This document shows, one piece after another, positions 1 to 5,538 of a stretch of 8,845 nucleotides of DNA. The notes below the pieces were generated by a model, which searched no databases, had not been told where the DNA came from, and worked only from the letters and a program-made list of their open reading frames with translations. Position 1 is the first letter of the stretch, and each line of letters starts with the position of its first letter. The translations under genes and the position numbers were made by a program. Source of the DNA: an uncultured Pseudomonadaceae bacterium (GTDB taxonomy: Bacteria > Pseudomonadota > Gammaproteobacteria > Pseudomonadales > Pseudomonadaceae). The stretch lies in assembly GCA_947630465.1 (NCBI GenBank), contig CANRHT010000079.1, positions 1 through 8,845 on the forward strand. Reading direction: 5' to 3'.

Positions 1-62
1 TTCATCAACCTAACAGAAAACTGGAAAAATCAAGGCTAACCCCTTCCCTACCTTGCTCATTC

Positions 63-96
63 ACTGCAGCGCAGCCCACAAATGCCGCGCTGCAGT
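63..96. other. 10-bp inverted repeat downstream of pyrF
   Basis: ACTGCAGCGC at 63-72 pairs perfectly with GCGCTGCAGT at 87-96 across a 14-nt loop. It lies about 70 bases beyond the pyrF stop, so it could form a 3'-end hairpin on the pyrF transcript. No T-tract follows it on either strand, so it is not a standard intrinsic terminator; it may protect an mRNA end or be a protein site. The rest of 1-117 shows no gene or other recognisable element. Confidence 0.45.
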
Positions 97-117
97 CCCA
101 CCCAAACAACTACTCAC

Positions 118-187
118 AATTAACTATTAAGCATCAACCATTAACCATCAACCATTAACCATTAACAATTACTCACTCACCATTAAC
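118..187. repeat. Degenerate heptanucleotide tandem array at the pyrF 3' end
   Basis: Five back-to-back units of CAT[C/T]AAC fill 132-166 (CATCAAC, CATTAAC, CATCAAC, CATTAAC, CATTAAC). Weaker copies extend it: AATTAAC at 118-124, TATTAAG at 125-131, AATTACT at 167-173, and another perfect CATTAAC at 181-187 inside the pyrF coding end. The pyrF stop codon (169-171) falls within the array. The alternation also makes a 14-bp second-order repeat. The unit length suggests growth by replication slippage; because 7 is not a multiple of 3, changes reaching the coding end would alter the PyrF C-terminus. Confidence 0.75.
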
Positions 188-861
188 AGCACATCACTCA
201 GTGCCTGCGCCGGATCAGCCGCCTGAGTAATAGGGCGACCCATCACTAAGTAATCAGAACCAGCTTGCATGGCTTGCGCTGGAGTTAAGATGCGTTTTTG
301 ATCATCTTGAGCACTGCCAGCTGGACGAATACCGGGTGTGACTAATTGCCCTGCAGGCCACTGCTGTTTAAGCATCTGCGCTTCTTGCGCTGAACACACC
401 AATCCATCTAAACCAGCTTGCTCAGCCAAACCCGCTAAACGCAACACCTGCTGCGCTGGAGTAACATCTAAACCAATACCGGCCAAATCCGACTGTTCCA
501 TGCTGGTCAGTACGGTGACGCCAATCAGCAGTGGTTTGATACCCTTGTGTTGATCAAGCACCTCGCGGCAGGCCTGCATCATTTTCAAGCCACCGCTGCA
601 ATGCACGTTAACCATCCATACGCCCATTTCAGCTGCTGCTTTCACCGCCATCGCTGTAGTGTTGGGAATATCGTGAAACTTAAGATCCAAAAACACCTCA
701 AAACCTAACTGATGCAAACCCTCAACCACCTTGGGGCCGCTGCGGGTAAATAATTCTTTACCCACTTTGAGGCGACATTGCTGAGGATTAAGACGCGCAG
801 CAAGCGCTAGCGCTTGTGCTTCACTGGGAAAATCAAGGGCAACAACAATTGGGCTGGACAT
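169..861 (-). CDS. pyrF: Orotidine 5'-phosphate decarboxylase
   Basis: Decarboxylates OMP to UMP, the last step of de novo pyrimidine synthesis, in the cytoplasm. The 230-residue product has the usual bacterial PyrF length and is a single TIM barrel. Visible motifs in order are ALDF with Asp10, the phosphate/orotate lysine in LKVGKE (31-36), the family signature [10 protein letters not shown] (59-68) with the catalytic Asp-x-Lys-x-x-Asp set D59/K61/D64, VTPGIRP (174-180), and the phosphate-binding MGRPIT (207-212). The start ATG directly precedes the conserved SPIVVALDF strand; upstream there is only a weak GAGACC-like ribosome site. It is transcribed alone, diverging from the DUF2897-fumC pair. 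Its last codons and stop run into a heptamer repeat array. All key residues are present, so identification is firm. Confidence 0.97.
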   Translation of the reverse strand: MSSPIVVALDFPSEAQALALAARLNPQQCRLKVGKELFTRSGPKVVEGLHQLGFEVFLDLKFHDIPNTTAMAVKAAAEMGVWMVNVHCSGGLKMMQACREVLDQHKGIKPLLIGVTVLTSMEQSDLAGIGLDVTPAQQVLRLAGLAEQAGLDGLVCSAQEAQMLKQQWPAGQLVTPGIRPAGSAQDDQKRILTPAQAMQAGSDYLVMGRPITQAADPAQALSDVLLMVSE

Positions 862-894
862 AAAGCAGGTCTCGTATCAATAAAATGCGGCAGC

Positions 895-924
895 ATTGTA
901 GCCTTCCTCAGGCCCAACTGTCGC
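895..924 (-). promoter_or_regulatory. Candidate sigma-70 promoter for pyrF
   Basis: On the minus strand a TACAAT -10 (plus 895-900; 5 of 6 consensus) is preceded by GCGACA (plus 919-924; 4 of 6) with an 18-bp spacer. Transcription would start about 25-30 bases before the pyrF ATG, giving a short leader. This is judged by eye; no start-site data exist here. Confidence 0.4.
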
Positions 925-931
925 ATCGACT

Positions 932-960
932 TTGCGTTAGCGCTGTTTTAGGCGTACAAA
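932..960 (+). promoter_or_regulatory. Weak upstream promoter candidate for DUF2897-fumC
   Basis: TTGCGT (932-937) and TACAAA (955-960) are spaced by 17 bp on the plus strand. Both hexamers are imperfect. If used, the transcript would carry a leader of about 115 nt including the paired hairpin elements at 973-1031. A second possible -10 lies nearer the gene at 1053-1058. Confidence 0.2.
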
Positions 961-972
961 TGGTATCTGTTT

Positions 973-1031
973 ATAGGTTTGCTGCACTGCACTAAAAAAC
1001 CTATCGCATCAGCACAGGGTGTTCGATAGGT
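973..1031 (+). other. Two mutually exclusive hairpins in the fumC-side leader
   Basis: ATAGGTTT (973-980) pairs perfectly with AAACCTAT (997-1004). ACCTATCG (999-1006) pairs perfectly with CGATAGGT (1024-1031). The segment ACCTAT (999-1004) is shared, so only one 8-bp stem can form at a time. The pieces also occur as direct repeats: AAAAAACCT recurs at 995-1003 and 1034-1042, and ATAGGT at 973-978 and 1026-1031. This could be an RNA switch if the region is transcribed, or simply a decayed duplicated inverted repeat. No T-tract makes either stem a terminator. Confidence 0.35.
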
Positions 1032-1044
1032 GCAAAAAACCTCT

Positions 1045-1065
1045 AAATGAGATATATTCTCACTT
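1045..1065 (+). promoter_or_regulatory. Palindromic operator, Fur-box-like, overlapping a -10 candidate
   Basis: TGAGA (1048-1052) and TCTCA (1058-1062) flank a TATAT centre, and outer AA (1045-1046) and TT (1064-1065) continue the symmetry. Against the 7-1-7 Fur core TGATAATNATTATCA, 10 of 14 defined positions match. TATATT at 1053-1058 could serve as a -10 (5 of 6) for the DUF2897 gene, 26 bases upstream of its ATG, but no good -35 is visible. Overlap of operator and -10 would suit repression. Fur control of iron-independent fumarase C is known in Pseudomonas; its use here is inferred. Confidence 0.35.
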
Positions 1066-1083
1066 GGTTTTAAGGAGTCCTCC

Positions 1084-1254
1084 ATGCCTTGGTATATCTG
1101 GTTATTAATTGCCCTCGTCATGGGCTCGGTGGCCGGCAGCTTGCTATTGCTGCGCGATACCGCCAACAAAATGCCGATCAGCGAAGATAAGTTGGAATTA
1201 ATGCGCCAGCGTAATGCCGAGTTGGAGGCTCAAGAACGTCAAAAAGACGAGTAA
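1084..1254 (+). CDS. DUF2897 family small inner-membrane protein
   Basis: A 56-residue protein starting MPWYIWLLIA. Residues 3-23 form one hydrophobic membrane segment rich in Leu, Ile, Val and Gly, followed by a positive RD step and then a highly charged Glu/Gln/Lys/Arg tail (about 34-56) that is probably helical. This layout, including the SLLLLRDTA motif after the membrane span, is that of the DUF2897 family found in Pseudomonas and relatives; no function is known. The start is well supported: AAGGAG (1072-1077) lies 6 bases before the ATG. The gene ends 30 bases before fumC on the same strand, so the two are probably co-transcribed and may share the palindromic operator upstream. A short antisense reading frame overlaps it but has no coding signs. 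Confidence 0.85.
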   Translation: MPWYIWLLIALVMGSVAGSLLLLRDTANKMPISEDKLELMRQRNAELEAQERQKDE

Positions 1255-1284
1255 TACCCCCACTCTCACAATTGGAGAATTGTT

Positions 1285-2727
1285 ATGTCGCGTACAGAAA
1301 CCGATAGCTTAGGTGCCATTGAAGTCCCAGCTCAAGCGTACTGGGGCGCACAAACACAACGCTCTAAAGAAAACTTTGCTATCGGCTCCCAACCGATGCC
1401 GCTCAGCGTAGTTAAAGCACTGGCTCAAGTTAAAAAAGCCGCTGCGCGCGTCAATGCCCGCCTCGGTGAGTTACCTGAAGATATCGCCACATTAATCGAA
1501 CAAGCCGCTGACGAAGTGATTACTGGCAAGCTTGATGAGCACTTCCCGTTAGTCGTTTGGCAAACCGGAAGCGGCACGCAAAGCAATATGAACGTCAATG
1601 AAGTGATTGCCGGCCGCGCCAATGAAATAGCTGGGCAAGGTATTGGCGGTAAATCCCCCGTGCACCCCAATGACCACGTTAACCGTGCACAAAGCTCCAA
1701 CGACTGTTTTCCAACGGCGATGCATATTGCCACCTTGCAAGCCGTTGAGCATGATCTGTTCCCTGCCGTTAAGTTGCTGCGTGATGGCCTCGATAAACAA
1801 GCCAAGCGGTATGCCAACTTAGTCAAAACCGGCCGCACGCATATGATGGATGCTACGCCCGTCACCTTTGGCCAAGAACTCTCGGCTTTTGTAGCGCAAC
1901 TCGATTACGCCACCCACGCCATTGAAGCGACCTTGCCGGCGGTTGCACAACTGGCGCAAGGCGGTACTGCAGTGGGTACAGGTTTAAACGCCAATGCTAA
2001 TTTTGCTGAGAACATTGCCCATGAACTCGCAACCGCGACCGGTTTAGCGCTGACCTCGGCGCCCAACAAGTTTGCAGCGCTAGCGGGACATGAGCCTTTA
2101 GTGAGTTTATCCGGTGCATTAAAAACACTGGCCGTCGCACTGATGAAAATCGCCAATGACTTGCGTTTACTGGGTTCAGGCCCACGCGCTGGGTTTGCTG
2201 AAGTGCTGTTACCCGCCAACGAGCCAGGCAGCTCAATTATGCCGGGTAAAGTCAATCCGACGCAGTGCGAAGCGCTCTCGATGCTGGCCTGCCAGGTGAT
2301 GGGCAATGATGTGACTATTAATATGGCAGCCAGCCACGGTCACCTACAACTGAACGTGTTTAAGCCAGTGATTATTCACAACATTTTGGAATCCATCGAA
2401 CTGATGGCGGATGGTTGCCGTAATTTCCAAGCACATTGCGTGGAAGGTTTAGAAGCCAACGAGCAGCAAATGGCAGCGCACCTTGAAAATGGCTTGATGT
2501 TAGTCACCGCGCTGAATCGTCATATTGGTTATGACAATGCCGCAAAAATCGCCAAAAAAGCTTACGAAGAAAACCTCACCCTACGCGCAGCCGCGATTGA
2601 ACTGGGCTTGGTGACCGATGAGCAGTTTAGCCAATGGGTACGCCCCGAAGATATGCTGCACCCCACTCCCAATAAAAACGACAAGGTTAAATCCAGCTCC
2701 ACGACCGCCCGTCGCAGTTGGTCTTAA
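1285..2727 (+). CDS. fumC: Class II fumarate hydratase (fumarase C)
   Basis: Reversibly hydrates fumarate to L-malate in the citric acid cycle; the class II enzyme is a cytoplasmic homotetramer without an iron-sulfur cluster, so it tolerates iron shortage and oxidants. Visible motifs in order are TGSGTQSNMN (94-103), HPNDHVN (127-133), SSND (137-140), TGRTH with the catalytic His186, and the superfamily signature GSSIMPGKVN (315-324) with the mobile-loop catalytic Ser317. The ATG follows GGAG (1274-1277) by 7 bases; that GGAG sits in the loop of a small CAATT/AATTG inverted repeat. The 480 residues exceed the typical 460-467: after the usual RPEDM ending (453-457) a polar, basic tail of about 20 residues follows. 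It sits 30 bases downstream of DUF2897 and ends in a strong terminator. Aspartase and argininosuccinate lyase share the fold, but the motifs are of fumarase. Confidence 0.96.
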   Translation: MSRTETDSLGAIEVPAQAYWGAQTQRSKENFAIGSQPMPLSVVKALAQVKKAAARVNARLGELPEDIATLIEQAADEVITGKLDEHFPLVVWQTGSGTQSNMNVNEVIAGRANEIAGQGIGGKSPVHPNDHVNRAQSSNDCFPTAMHIATLQAVEHDLFPAVKLLRDGLDKQAKRYANLVKTGRTHMMDATPVTFGQELSAFVAQLDYATHAIEATLPAVAQLAQGGTAVGTGLNANANFAENIAHELATATGLALTSAPNKFAALAGHEPLVSLSGALKTLAVALMKIANDLRLLGSGPRAGFAEVLLPANEPGSSIMPGKVNPTQCEALSMLACQVMGNDVTINMAASHGHLQLNVFKPVIIHNILESIELMADGCRNFQAHCVEGLEANEQQMAAHLENGLMLVTALNRHIGYDNAAKIAKKAYEENLTLRAAAIELGLVTDEQFSQWVRPEDMLHPTPNKNDKVKSSSTTARRSWS

Positions 2728-2754
2728 TTGTTTTTAATAACATATTAAAAACAA
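2728..2754. repeat. 12-bp AT-rich perfect inverted repeat after fumC stop
   Basis: TTGTTTTTAATA (2728-2739) and TATTAAAAACAA (2743-2754) are perfect complements separated by 3 bases. It begins at the first base after the fumC stop. On the minus strand it gives a T-rich stretch 3 bases after the GC-rich stem at 2758-2793, so it may provide the tail of a terminator for the convergent nuclease gene. Confidence 0.6.
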
Positions 2755-2757
2755 CCC

Positions 2758-2797
2758 AAGCCGCGCCTCTCTATTAAAAGAGAGGCGCGGCTTTTTT
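2758..2797 (+). terminator. Rho-independent terminator of fumC
   Basis: A perfect 15-bp stem joins 2758-2772 (AAGCCGCGCCTCTCT) and 2779-2793 across the loop ATTAAA, followed by a run of six T (2792-2797). It lies 30 bases after the fumC stop and is a textbook intrinsic terminator. Read on the minus strand the same stem is followed by GGG and then a TTGTTTTT tract, so it may also stop transcripts of the convergent nuclease gene, less efficiently. Confidence 0.93.
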
Positions 2798-2816
2798 GTA
2801 TAAGCCTGTGGTGTAT

Positions 2817-3077
2817 TTACTGCGCAAAAATCGCTTCCACCGACTCTGCAAACAACACTCGCTCGGTCCACAGATCCAGCTCATCGCTGCTGGCCTGCTG
2901 TAAGCGCTGCTCATGCTCAGCCGACACAGTGCCAAATTTCAGCTGTAACAGCTTACACAGCGTCGCGACTCGGCCTTGACCTATGCCTTGCTCTCGGCCT
3001 TGCTCTAAACCCTGCTCGATACCCTGCTCTAGGCCTTGCCTGATACCTTTGCGCTCAATTAGTGAGATATATGGCAT
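2817..3077 (-). CDS. Candidate intragenic small protein (RpnS-like) inside the Rpn nuclease gene
   Basis: An ATG at codon 261 of the nuclease gene, in the same frame, is preceded by TGAGGAGGAT (plus 3084-3093), whose AGGAGG core ends 8 bases before it; no other internal Met codon examined has as good a site. Translation from here would give 86 residues: MPYISLIERK, the Gly-x-x-Gln repeat helix (11-36), and the C-terminal helical region, without the nuclease core. In E. coli Rpn genes, a small RpnS protein made from an internal start in the same frame is the antitoxin of the full-length nuclease RpnL. The design here matches, but sequence cannot prove use. The GAG GAG GAT codons for Glu-Glu-Asp could make the site by chance. 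Confidence 0.5.
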   Translation of the reverse strand: MPYISLIERKGIRQGLEQGIEQGLEQGREQGIGQGRVATLCKLLQLKFGTVSAEHEQRLQQASSDELDLWTERVLFAESVEAIFAQ

Positions 3078-3857
3078 GTCTAAATCCTCCTCAACGTGCT
3101 CGATCAGTTGATCATAATATGCGGTGATTTCAGGCGGTAAGTAAACCATCCACTCCAAAAAAATAATCATGCGCCGGATAAGCTCACGATCCAGGTCTTT
3201 GTTAATCACCAAACGATAAAAGCCGACTAAGTTATCCGCCCGTGTCTTACCATCTTTGACCAATTTAGCTGTCAGTTGTGCCGCTATTAATAAGCCAAAT
3301 GGATTTTTATTACTCAGTAACTCGTCCATACGCTCGCGCCAGTCAAGTAGTTTGACTGTGGCAAAATTAAACTCAATCGAGCAACGGGCTAACGCATAAT
3401 AAAAACGACTGGGTCGAAAACTTACTTGTGTATCAGTCAACACAGCGAGACTGATGACCGGCTTTACAAAACGATCGCGTATACGATAAAAATACTCAAA
3501 CATGCGCTCAGCAAAGCGCTCCTCCGGCTCTCCTTGCACCTCAACATGAATTAAAATCCATTGTTCAAGGCCATCTAACAGCACAACCTTAACCAGCTTG
3601 TCGGCATAGCGACGACTGTTGTCGGCTTGGCGGGTTATTTTCTGCAGCTCTTTATCCATAAATTCTGGCGTGTGCTGCCAGTCGATCAACTGCGCAATAT
3701 CGGTGTACAACAGCTCCATAAAAGGACGAAAAAACACTTCCAGCGCTTCTTTCCATGGGCTGTCATGGTCTTCGCGTGCACTGCTATGGTTATTGGTTTG
3801 ATCAGTTAAAGAGTGTTGAGCGCTTACATCGGCTCCGGTTGGGTCTCTTGTATCCAT
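2817..3857 (-). CDS. Rpn-family PD-(D/E)XK nuclease (often annotated putative transposase)
   Basis: A 346-residue protein of the Rpn/YhgA-like group, which carries a PD-(D/E)XK nuclease fold; E. coli members cut DNA, raise RecA-independent recombination and act in phage defence. The core is seen at Asp86 (RYADKL) followed by IHVEVQGEPEERF (103-115), where Glu106-x-Gln108 replaces the classic Glu-x-Lys, as in YhgA (IEHQSKPEEL). A helical region follows (about 185-255), then a Gly-x-x-Gln repeat helix (271-296) and a C-terminal helical domain. I chose the ATG at 3857 because AAGGAGGTG (3861-3869) sits directly before it; an upstream in-frame ATG at 3911 would add 18 residues but lacks such a site. 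It is the accessory gene of the window, downstream of pdxJ and convergent with fumC. No IS ends or target duplications were seen. Nuclease activity is inferred from the family. Confidence 0.82.
   Translation of the reverse strand: MDTRDPTGADVSAQHSLTDQTNNHSSAREDHDSPWKEALEVFFRPFMELLYTDIAQLIDWQHTPEFMDKELQKITRQADNSRRYADKLVKVVLLDGLEQWILIHVEVQGEPEERFAERMFEYFYRIRDRFVKPVISLAVLTDTQVSFRPSRFYYALARCSIEFNFATVKLLDWRERMDELLSNKNPFGLLIAAQLTAKLVKDGKTRADNLVGFYRLVINKDLDRELIRRMIIFLEWMVYLPPEITAYYDQLIEHVEEDLDMPYISLIERKGIRQGLEQGIEQGLEQGREQGIGQGRVATLCKLLQLKFGTVSAEHEQRLQQASSDELDLWTERVLFAESVEAIFAQ
2970..3047 (-). repeat. In-frame 12-bp tandem repeats encoding Gly-x-x-Gln units
   Basis: Codons 271-296 of the nuclease read as units of Gly-x-Glu-Gln (GLEQ, GIEQ, GLEQ, GREQ, GIGQ), encoded by 12-bp repeats resembling GGCCTTGCTCTA on the plus strand. 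The unit is a multiple of three, so copy-number change keeps the frame while lengthening or shortening the helix. The repeat lies wholly inside the candidate internal small protein. Such Gly-x-x-Gln stretches are common and variable in this family. Confidence 0.8.
3084..3093 (-). promoter_or_regulatory. Internal ribosome binding site within the nuclease gene
   Basis: Minus-strand TGAGGAGGAT is almost a perfect anti-16S match and ends 7 bases before the in-frame ATG at 3075-3077 (AGGAGG core to ATG, 8 bases). It is comparable in strength to the site in front of the full gene and decides the start of the candidate 86-residue internal product. Confidence 0.5.
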
Positions 3858-3860
3858 TGC

Positions 3861-3869
3861 CACCTCCTT
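3861..3869 (-). promoter_or_regulatory. Strong ribosome binding site of the nuclease gene
   Basis: Minus-strand AAGGAGGTG, with its AGGAGG core 5 bases before the ATG at 3855-3857, fixes the start there rather than at the longer in-frame ATG at 3911. Confidence 0.8.
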
Positions 3870-3921
3870 GTTTCTTGAAGCCAAGACTGCATCCTTGCAG
3901 CGGTCATACAATACACAATTC

Positions 3922-3927
3922 AGTATA
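3922..3927 (-). promoter_or_regulatory. Possible -10 element upstream of the nuclease gene
   Basis: Minus-strand TATACT (5 of 6 consensus) lies about 65 bases before the nuclease ATG, but no recognisable -35 sits at 16-18 bp. The gene may have its own weak or activated promoter here, or depend on read-through from pdxJ. Confidence 0.2.
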
Positions 3928-4000
3928 GGAAGGTTTTGCTGAGCTAGAGCTTTTACAGACCAACGGTTGCCGCATCACTCTTAGGCTATGGCAGCAGGCG

Positions 4001-4031
4001 GGGCATCGGCACAAAGTGTCTGCGATGACCC
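4001..4031 (-). other. Hairpin after pdxJ
   Basis: GGGCATCG (4001-4008) pairs with CGATG-A-CCC (4023-4031, one bulged base), and ACA/TGT inside (4011-4013, 4017-4019) can extend the stem imperfectly. It begins about 24 bases beyond the pdxJ stop, so it would close the operon transcript, but no T-tract follows on the minus strand. It could be a processing or mRNA-end stability structure, or a weak terminator between pdxJ and the nuclease gene. Nothing else clear was seen in 3930-4054. Confidence 0.4.
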
Positions 4032-4054
4032 GCTAGTGTAATGGCTTGATCCTA

Positions 4055-4801
4055 TTACCCGCGTTGAGCGGCGGCGACGATCAGCGCTTTCATCTCAGCC
4101 ACGGCGGCTGGAAAGCCAACAAAGAGTGCATGGGCAATAATGGCATGACCAATGTTGAGTTCATTGATGCCAGCAATCGCTGCAATGGGCTCAACGTTGT
4201 GATAATTCAGACCATGACCTGCGTTCACCACTAAGCCTTGTTTCAAAGCAATGCCCGTTGCTTTACGAATCAGCTGCAATTGCTCTGCTTGTTCAGCAGG
4301 CGTTTGCGCATCAGAGTAATGCCCAGTGTGCAACTCAATGGTAGTGGCGCCCACACGTTTGGCCGCTAAAATCTGCTGCTCATCGGCATCAATAAACAGT
4401 GACACATCACAACCTACTTTTTGTAAACGCTCAACAGCTTGAGCAATACGTGCTTCTTGCGCCACTACATCAAGGCCACCTTCAGTGGTCAACTCGGCAC
4501 GGGTTTCTGGAACAAAGCAGGCATGCTCAGGACGAAGCTCCTCAGCCAGCGCCAGCATCTCCTCAGTCACACCCATTTCAAAGTTCATCGGTGTGTGCAT
4601 CACTTCACGCAACACGCGTACATCACGGTCTTGAATATGGCGGCGGTCTTCACGTAAATGTACGGTAATACCATCAGCGCCTGCTTGCTCAGCATCGAGT
4701 GCGGCCTTGACTGGATCAGGGTAACGCGTGCCGCGCGCCTGACGCACAGTGGCGATATGATCAATATTCACGCCTAACAAAATACGCTTATTCAAATTCA
4801 T
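4055..4801 (-). CDS. pdxJ: Pyridoxine 5'-phosphate synthase
   Basis: Condenses 1-deoxy-D-xylulose 5-phosphate with 3-amino-1-hydroxyacetone 1-phosphate to pyridoxine 5'-phosphate, the ring-closing step of DXP-dependent vitamin B6 synthesis. The 248-residue TIM-barrel protein shows [17 protein letters not shown] near its start (8-24), HLREDRRHI (48-56), NFEMG (73-77), FIDAD (136-140), [10 protein letters not shown] (193-202) and LNIGHAI (215-221). His48, Glu75 and His196 correspond to the catalytic His45, Glu72 and His193 of E. coli PdxJ. The ATG overlaps the recO stop by one base (TGATG), with a GGGG stretch within recO as ribosome site, so the two are translationally coupled. The reading frame is open for 41 further codons upstream, but these lie inside recO and are not conserved PdxJ sequence. 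It is the last housekeeping gene of the operon. Confidence 0.97.
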   Translation of the reverse strand: MNLNKRILLGVNIDHIATVRQARGTRYPDPVKAALDAEQAGADGITVHLREDRRHIQDRDVRVLREVMHTPMNFEMGVTEEMLALAEELRPEHACFVPETRAELTTEGGLDVVAQEARIAQAVERLQKVGCDVSLFIDADEQQILAAKRVGATTIELHTGHYSDAQTPAEQAEQLQLIRKATGIALKQGLVVNAGHGLNYHNVEPIAAIAGINELNIGHAIIAHALFVGFPAAVAEMKALIVAAAQRG

Positions 4802-5484
4802 CACAGGGACCCCTTTTGGGCTAAAAATAATTCTCGACTCATCAGCGGACGTCCACCTAAATAGGCTGCTAATGCCTGGCGCATCAAACGTTTCGCCGTA
4901 TGCAAAACACTGGGCTGTTGCCAATCATCGGCTGACAGCGCCAAAATATCTGCACCTAAAAACACACCTGGGCGAAACTGCATGACCGCTTCAAAACCGC
5001 TCTCAGGCAGCAGACGATACAACATTTGTGCATCCAGTGCCTGCCCAGCAATATCGACTTGAAAAGAAAACCCATAACCCAGCTGCTCCAACAAGCGCCA
5101 TTCAAAGGTGCGCAGCAAAGGCTCCAGTGGCAAGCCATGCGCCAGCCCTTGCACCGTTAAATTATAGTGTTCAAACAGCACTGGGTGCGGATCATGCAAA
5201 GGTAATAAACGCACCAGCAACTCATTGAGATACATCGCGCAAAACAAACCCTGTCCCTGCAAAAAATTAAACTCGCCCGCTGGCTCAATTCGACTGATGG
5301 ATTTTAATTCGCTGCGTCCACGCAATTCGATATCCAGCATCGAAAAGGGCCGCGCCACACTGCCCAACTTGCCACGCGCACCACGTAGAATCGCACGCAA
5401 GCGCCCGTCTGGGGTGAAGACATCCATTAACGCACTGGTTTCTTTATAAGGACGGCTGTGCAAGATAAAAGCTAACGACGACAT
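4801..5484 (-). CDS. recO: DNA repair and recombination protein RecO
   Basis: Partner of RecR in the RecFOR pathway; displaces SSB to load RecA on gapped single-stranded DNA and anneals complementary strands. The 227 residues match the family length in Pseudomonas. The N-terminal OB-fold domain (about 1-80) begins [13 protein letters not shown] (5-17), with the typical LRGARGK (33-39) loop and VARPF (43-47). A helical domain follows ([11 protein letters not shown], 85-95; [14 protein letters not shown], 125-138), then the C-terminal helices ending [12 protein letters not shown] (209-220). The zinc-binding cysteines known in some RecO proteins are absent, as in related gammaproteobacteria. A GAGG ribosome site sits 7 bases before the ATG. 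It lies 54 bases downstream of era, with a hairpin in the gap, and overlaps pdxJ by one base. Confidence 0.93.
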   Translation of the reverse strand: MSSLAFILHSRPYKETSALMDVFTPDGRLRAILRGARGKLGSVARPFSMLDIELRGRSELKSISRIEPAGEFNFLQGQGLFCAMYLNELLVRLLPLHDPHPVLFEHYNLTVQGLAHGLPLEPLLRTFEWRLLEQLGYGFSFQVDIAGQALDAQMLYRLLPESGFEAVMQFRPGVFLGADILALSADDWQQPSVLHTAKRLMRQALAAYLGGRPLMSRELFLAQKGSL

Positions 5485-5503
5485 GCGTGCGCCTCAACAC
5501 GGC

Positions 5504-5526
5504 ACGCACTCCAGGACAGAGTGCGT
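5504..5526 (-). other. Hairpin in the era-recO gap
   Basis: ACGCACTC (5504-5511) and GAGTGCGT (5519-5526) form a perfect 8-bp stem with a 7-nt loop, filling much of the 54-base space between era and recO. No T-tract follows, so it is not a terminator. It could be an mRNA processing or stability element setting different expression of the two genes. Confidence 0.45.
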
Positions 5527-5538
5527 ACGCTGTAGGTA

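Noticed and set aside
63..96. Terminator for pyrF
   Set aside because: The 10-bp stem is perfect, but no T-tract follows on either strand; kept only as an inverted repeat.
118..187. CRISPR array
   Set aside because: The unit is 7 bp with no spacers; it is a simple tandem repeat.
948..1169. 73-codon minus-strand frame upstream of DUF2897
   Set aside because: It crosses the hairpins and the DUF2897 gene, resembles no family I know, and has no ribosome site; the plus-strand gene explains the region.
1425..2306. Long minus-strand frames inside fumC
   Set aside because: They are antisense shadows of a full-length fumarase with all motifs intact and have no recognisable product.
2817..3857. Insertion sequence/transposase
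   Set aside because: Members of this family are often labelled putative transposase, but the nuclease motifs are of the Rpn type and I saw no terminal inverted repeats or target duplication around it.
3858..3911. 18-residue longer start for the nuclease
   Set aside because: AAGGAGGTG lies directly before the ATG at 3857, while the ATG at 3911 has no comparable ribosome site.
4802..4924. Upstream extension of the pdxJ frame by 41 codons
   Set aside because: It lies inside recO, is not PdxJ-like, and the ATG at 4801 is followed at once by the conserved [14 protein letters not shown] region and overlaps the recO stop.
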